Position numbers and translations under genes: made by a program. The notes below the pieces were generated by a model that saw only the letters and a program-made list of their open reading frames with translations, had not been told where the DNA came from and searched no databases. DNA of 7,165 nt from Dehalococcoidia bacterium UBA1141 (GTDB lineage Bacteria > Chloroflexota > Dehalococcoidia > Lucifugimonadales > UBA3495). The stretch lies in contig DCAE01000065.1 of NCBI GenBank assembly GCA_002311385.1, positions 239-7,403 of the forward strand, in the 5' to 3' direction. Numbering within the stretch: the stretch's first letter is position 1; each line of letters starts with the position of its first letter. Shown piece after piece: positions 5,555-7,165 of this stretch.

Positions 5555-6280
5555 ATGCAAGACGTGTTGAGTTCGCTCATTCAAGGGATAGGCCAAGGGC
5601 AAATCACCGTGGTCGACTTGACCCAACTACTGAATGCCAACACGCCTATCTTGGAGTTGCCCGAGCAGTGGGGCCAGACTATCCCATTCAAGTTAAAGGA
5701 AATCTCCCGCTACGATGACCGGGGCCCCGGATGGTATTGGAATAACTTCGAGACCGGCGAGCATACCGGCACCCACCTGGATTCGCCGTCTCACTGGGTA
5801 ACGGGCAAGGACAGGGACACCGTGGACACGATTCCACCGTCCAGCTTGATAGGCCCGGCTGTGGTAATCAACATGACCGAGGAATGTAACCAAAACCCCG
5901 ATGCCTTGTTGACCCCCGAGCACCTGCTGGATTGGGAGAGCCGTCACGGTCAAATTCCCACCGGCGCATGGGTGCTGGCCCGGACAAATTGGTCCAGCCG
6001 TTTCGCTGATGCCGACTCATATAAGAATCTGGGCACCGACGGCATGTCCCATGTGCCGGGGATATCCAAGGAAGCGGCCGATTTCATGACCCAGCAGAGG
6101 GATGTGCTGGGCGTGGGGGTGGAAACGGTGGGTACCGACGCAGGCCTGGCGGGCACCTTTGACCCGCCATTTCCCAATCACAACATCATGCACGGCGCAG
6201 GCCGGATGGGCCTCACCAGCCTTACAAACCTGGACCAACTCCCCGAAGCGGGAGCGGTGGTAATTGCGCTGCCCCTCTAG
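5555..6280 (+). CDS. Cyclase-family metal-dependent hydrolase (kynurenine formamidase-like fold), probably stopped early by TAG
   Basis: A 241-residue protein of the cyclase family (PF04199 type, with bacterial kynurenine formamidase and isatin hydrolase). The hallmark HxGTHxDxPxH motif is present as HTGTHLDSPSH at 70-80, giving His70, His74, Asp76 and His80. GVGVETVGTDAG follows at 186-197, then PNHNIMHGAG (His209, His213). The Glu commonly found about 12 residues after the late His is Thr221 here (MGLTSLTNLDQLP), which I recall as normal for one subfamily. The annotated end, ALPL then TAG at 6278-6280, looks early. The same frame continues as IEGGSGSPARVVALVV, closely resembling the usual C-terminal tail (PLKIE-GSGSP-R-LALV), and runs to TGA at 6386-6388. 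The enzyme is likely cytoplasmic, hydrolysing a cyclic amide, lactone or formamide. Loss of the last strand may or may not destroy activity. Confidence 0.85.
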   Translation: MQDVLSSLIQGIGQGQITVVDLTQLLNANTPILELPEQWGQTIPFKLKEISRYDDRGPGWYWNNFETGEHTGTHLDSPSHWVTGKDRDTVDTIPPSSLIGPAVVINMTEECNQNPDALLTPEHLLDWESRHGQIPTGAWVLARTNWSSRFADADSYKNLGTDGMSHVPGISKEAADFMTQQRDVLGVGVETVGTDAGLAGTFDPPFPNHNIMHGAGRMGLTSLTNLDQLPEAGAVVIALPL

Positions 6281-6302
6281 ATTGAGGGTGGGTCAGGCTC
6301 AC

Positions 6303-6326
6303 CGGCCAGGGTGGTTGCCCTGGTCG
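6303..6326. terminator. Hairpin between convergent cyclase and propeller genes
   Basis: CGGCCAGGG (6303-6311) pairs with CCCTGGTCG (6318-6326), nine pairs with one G-T wobble and a 6-base loop. TCTAGTTTAAT follows on the + strand, only weakly T-rich. It lies between converging genes, where a two-way terminator would be expected, but also inside the apparent lost coding tail of the cyclase gene, so the pairing could be incidental. Confidence 0.3.
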
Positions 6327-6374
6327 TCAAGTCTAGTTTAATCGATAGGGCGCAGAGTAGCCGCAATCTCCCTT

Positions 6375-7070
6375 TTAGTCCCAACTGAGAATCGCCGCGG
6401 TCCAGCCACCCACGTTGGATTGATAGATGGGTGTTTGCGTTGTGGCGATGAATATCTCGTAGCGAATTCCCGATAACGGATCGGCGGATGGAGTAACAAC
6501 CTGGTAGCCTCCCGTGTTGTTGGCTGATTCGACCTTGACTCCACCGCTGGTTTCAATTTTCTCCTCCAGCCGGGTTGCCAGCCACCCTTTTTCAACATAA
6601 CCGCCCTCATCCACTACTTCCGCATCTATGGCCGCTTGGCTGGGAACCAGGATATGCTCTGTCGCCGCCAGCACCGGGCTCCTGAATTTCCCGTGGGACA
6701 CTCCGGGGAAATTAAAGATTTGCTGGCCGGTGAACACATTGGCGGCAGCCCAGTTTTCGCCATCAATCGTGTAAACTACGTCTAAACCGTTCAGACCCCA
6801 AACGGGATTTTCATCGTCGGAGTCGTTGTTGGTTACCATGCGCAAGTTGGTACCGTCCCGGTTCATCAACCAAAGTTCATAATCGGGCGCGCCTCGTCCA
6901 TCATTATTTGGCTTGGTGTCATGACCGTAAAACAAGATTCGCCTGCCGTCCGGCGAGAACTTGGGCTCGTTGGGGAACTTCACCTGCCCTTTAGTCAAGT
7001 TTTGCTTCCCGCTACCATCGGCGTTCATGACCCAGATGTGTTGGCAACCAGCAAAAGTGGGACACTTTTG
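6375..7070 (-). pseudogene. C-terminal part of a TolB/WD40-like (PD40) beta-propeller protein, 5' end lost
   Basis: The - strand frame encodes PD40-type propeller repeats: HIWVMNADGSGKQNLT, then PKFSPDGRRILFYG, then YELWLMNRDGTNLRMVT and DENPVWGLNGLDVVYT. A C-terminal region of about 90 residues follows that I do not recognise (DEGGYVEKGWLATRLEEK to GGWTAAILSWD), ending in TAA at 6375-6377. From the internal ATG at 7026-7028 it is 217 residues. The family-like sequence clearly begins earlier: HIWV precedes that Met in frame, back to a TAA at 7071-7073. Propellers of this type are normally at least 300-400 residues with an N-terminal signal peptide; both are absent, and the upstream sequence is unrelated. 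Intact relatives are usually periplasmic or extracellular. The break coincides with the palindrome at 7052-7070, suggesting disruption by insertion or rearrangement. It converges on the cyclase gene. Confidence 0.65.
7052..7070. repeat. 19-base palindrome at the break in the propeller gene
   Basis: CAAAAGTG (7052-7059) and CACTTTTG (7063-7070) are perfect inverted arms around GGA. Propeller-like coding sequence on the - strand ends at this point. The string resembles termini of some insertion sequences (GTGTCCCACTTTT style), from memory. Confidence 0.5.
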
Positions 7071-7163
7071 TTAAGGAGAGATCAAGGGGGAAATGGCCGT
7101 GTTCTGGGACTCCCGGAGCATGCGGTTGTAGCGTTTGCGGCTAGCTAAGGGCTGAGCTTTCAC
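7071..7163 (-). CDS. Open 3' fragment of an unknown gene running off the window edge
   Basis: A - strand frame enters from the window edge and reads 30 codons, basic in its middle (ASRKRYNRMLRESQ), ending at TAA 7071-7073. It shares the frame of the propeller gene but not its repeat pattern. It could be the C-terminus of a transposase carried by the suspected element, or just a chance open frame. I do not recognise it. Confidence 0.2.
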   Translation of the reverse strand: MKAQPLASRKRYNRMLRESQNTAISPLISP

Positions 7164-7165
7164 CC

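Larger units (their letters stand above)
7052..7165. mobile_element. Possible end of an insertion sequence or other foreign segment
   Basis: From the palindrome to the window edge the sequence no longer encodes propeller repeats on the - strand and holds no recognisable complete gene. On the + strand AAGGAG (7073-7078) leads to no long reading frame. No matching inverted terminal repeat or target duplication can be seen because the other end would lie outside the window. The claim rests on the abrupt loss of homology at a palindrome. Confidence 0.3.

Noticed and set aside
2255..6280. Pyrrolysine, selenocysteine or a reassigned stop codon as explanation for the in-frame stops
   Set aside because: The interruptions use both TAA and TAG. 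TAG, TAA and TGA also end other genes at natural C-termini, and no recoding structure is evident after the codons.
6921..7148. + strand ORF of 75 codons at the window end
   Set aside because: It runs antisense through the clear propeller repeats and across the junction, and its translation shows no family features.

Overview
The window reads as part of a moderately GC-rich bacterial chromosome with standard-code genes and good Shine-Dalgarno sites. The proteins (VOC protein, COG3618-type amidohydrolase, class V PLP enzyme, small cupin, cyclase-family hydrolase, TolB-like propeller) look like those of uncultured marine Chloroflexota such as the SAR202/Dehalococcoidia group. That placement rests on remembered protein style, not on a marker gene, and is only moderately sure. 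No rRNA, tRNA, CRISPR array or known defence system is visible.

Layout: two unrelated alpha/beta hydrolases lie on the + strand (78-941 and 1093-1950). A VOC/glyoxalase-fold gene follows (2024-2470), cut by an in-frame TAA exactly between its two modules. A 279-base non-coding stretch (2471-2749) holds a likely dispersed repeat, a possible promoter and a small leader hairpin. Next comes an intact amidohydrolase (2750-3775). A strong hairpin (3824-3857) and a good -10 box (3895-3900) then mark a transcription boundary. The next unit holds a class V aminotransferase-fold gene (3966-5123, in-frame TAG at codon 46), a small cupin (5207-5542) and a cyclase-family metal hydrolase (5555-6280). The SD of the cyclase gene overlaps the cupin stop codon. 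Convergent on the - strand is the C-terminal part of a TolB/WD40-like beta-propeller protein (6375-7070). It loses its reading frame at a 19-base palindrome (7052-7070), beyond which the sequence is unrelated and may be the end of a mobile element.

How the genes may work together: the five genes from 2024 to 6280 look like a small-molecule catabolic set (ring opening, lactone or amide hydrolysis, PLP chemistry). Several belong to superfamilies that also contain kynurenine-pathway enzymes, but the individual sequences do not show those specific activities.

The most striking observation is that three genes (VOC, aminotransferase, cyclase) each carry a single nonsense codon with conserved-looking coding sequence continuing in the same frame, and none has a frameshift. 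TAA, TAG and TGA all also serve as believable normal stops here, so a changed genetic code is unlikely. Ongoing gene decay, or substitution errors in an assembled genome, fit better. I did not find a convincing new biological system.
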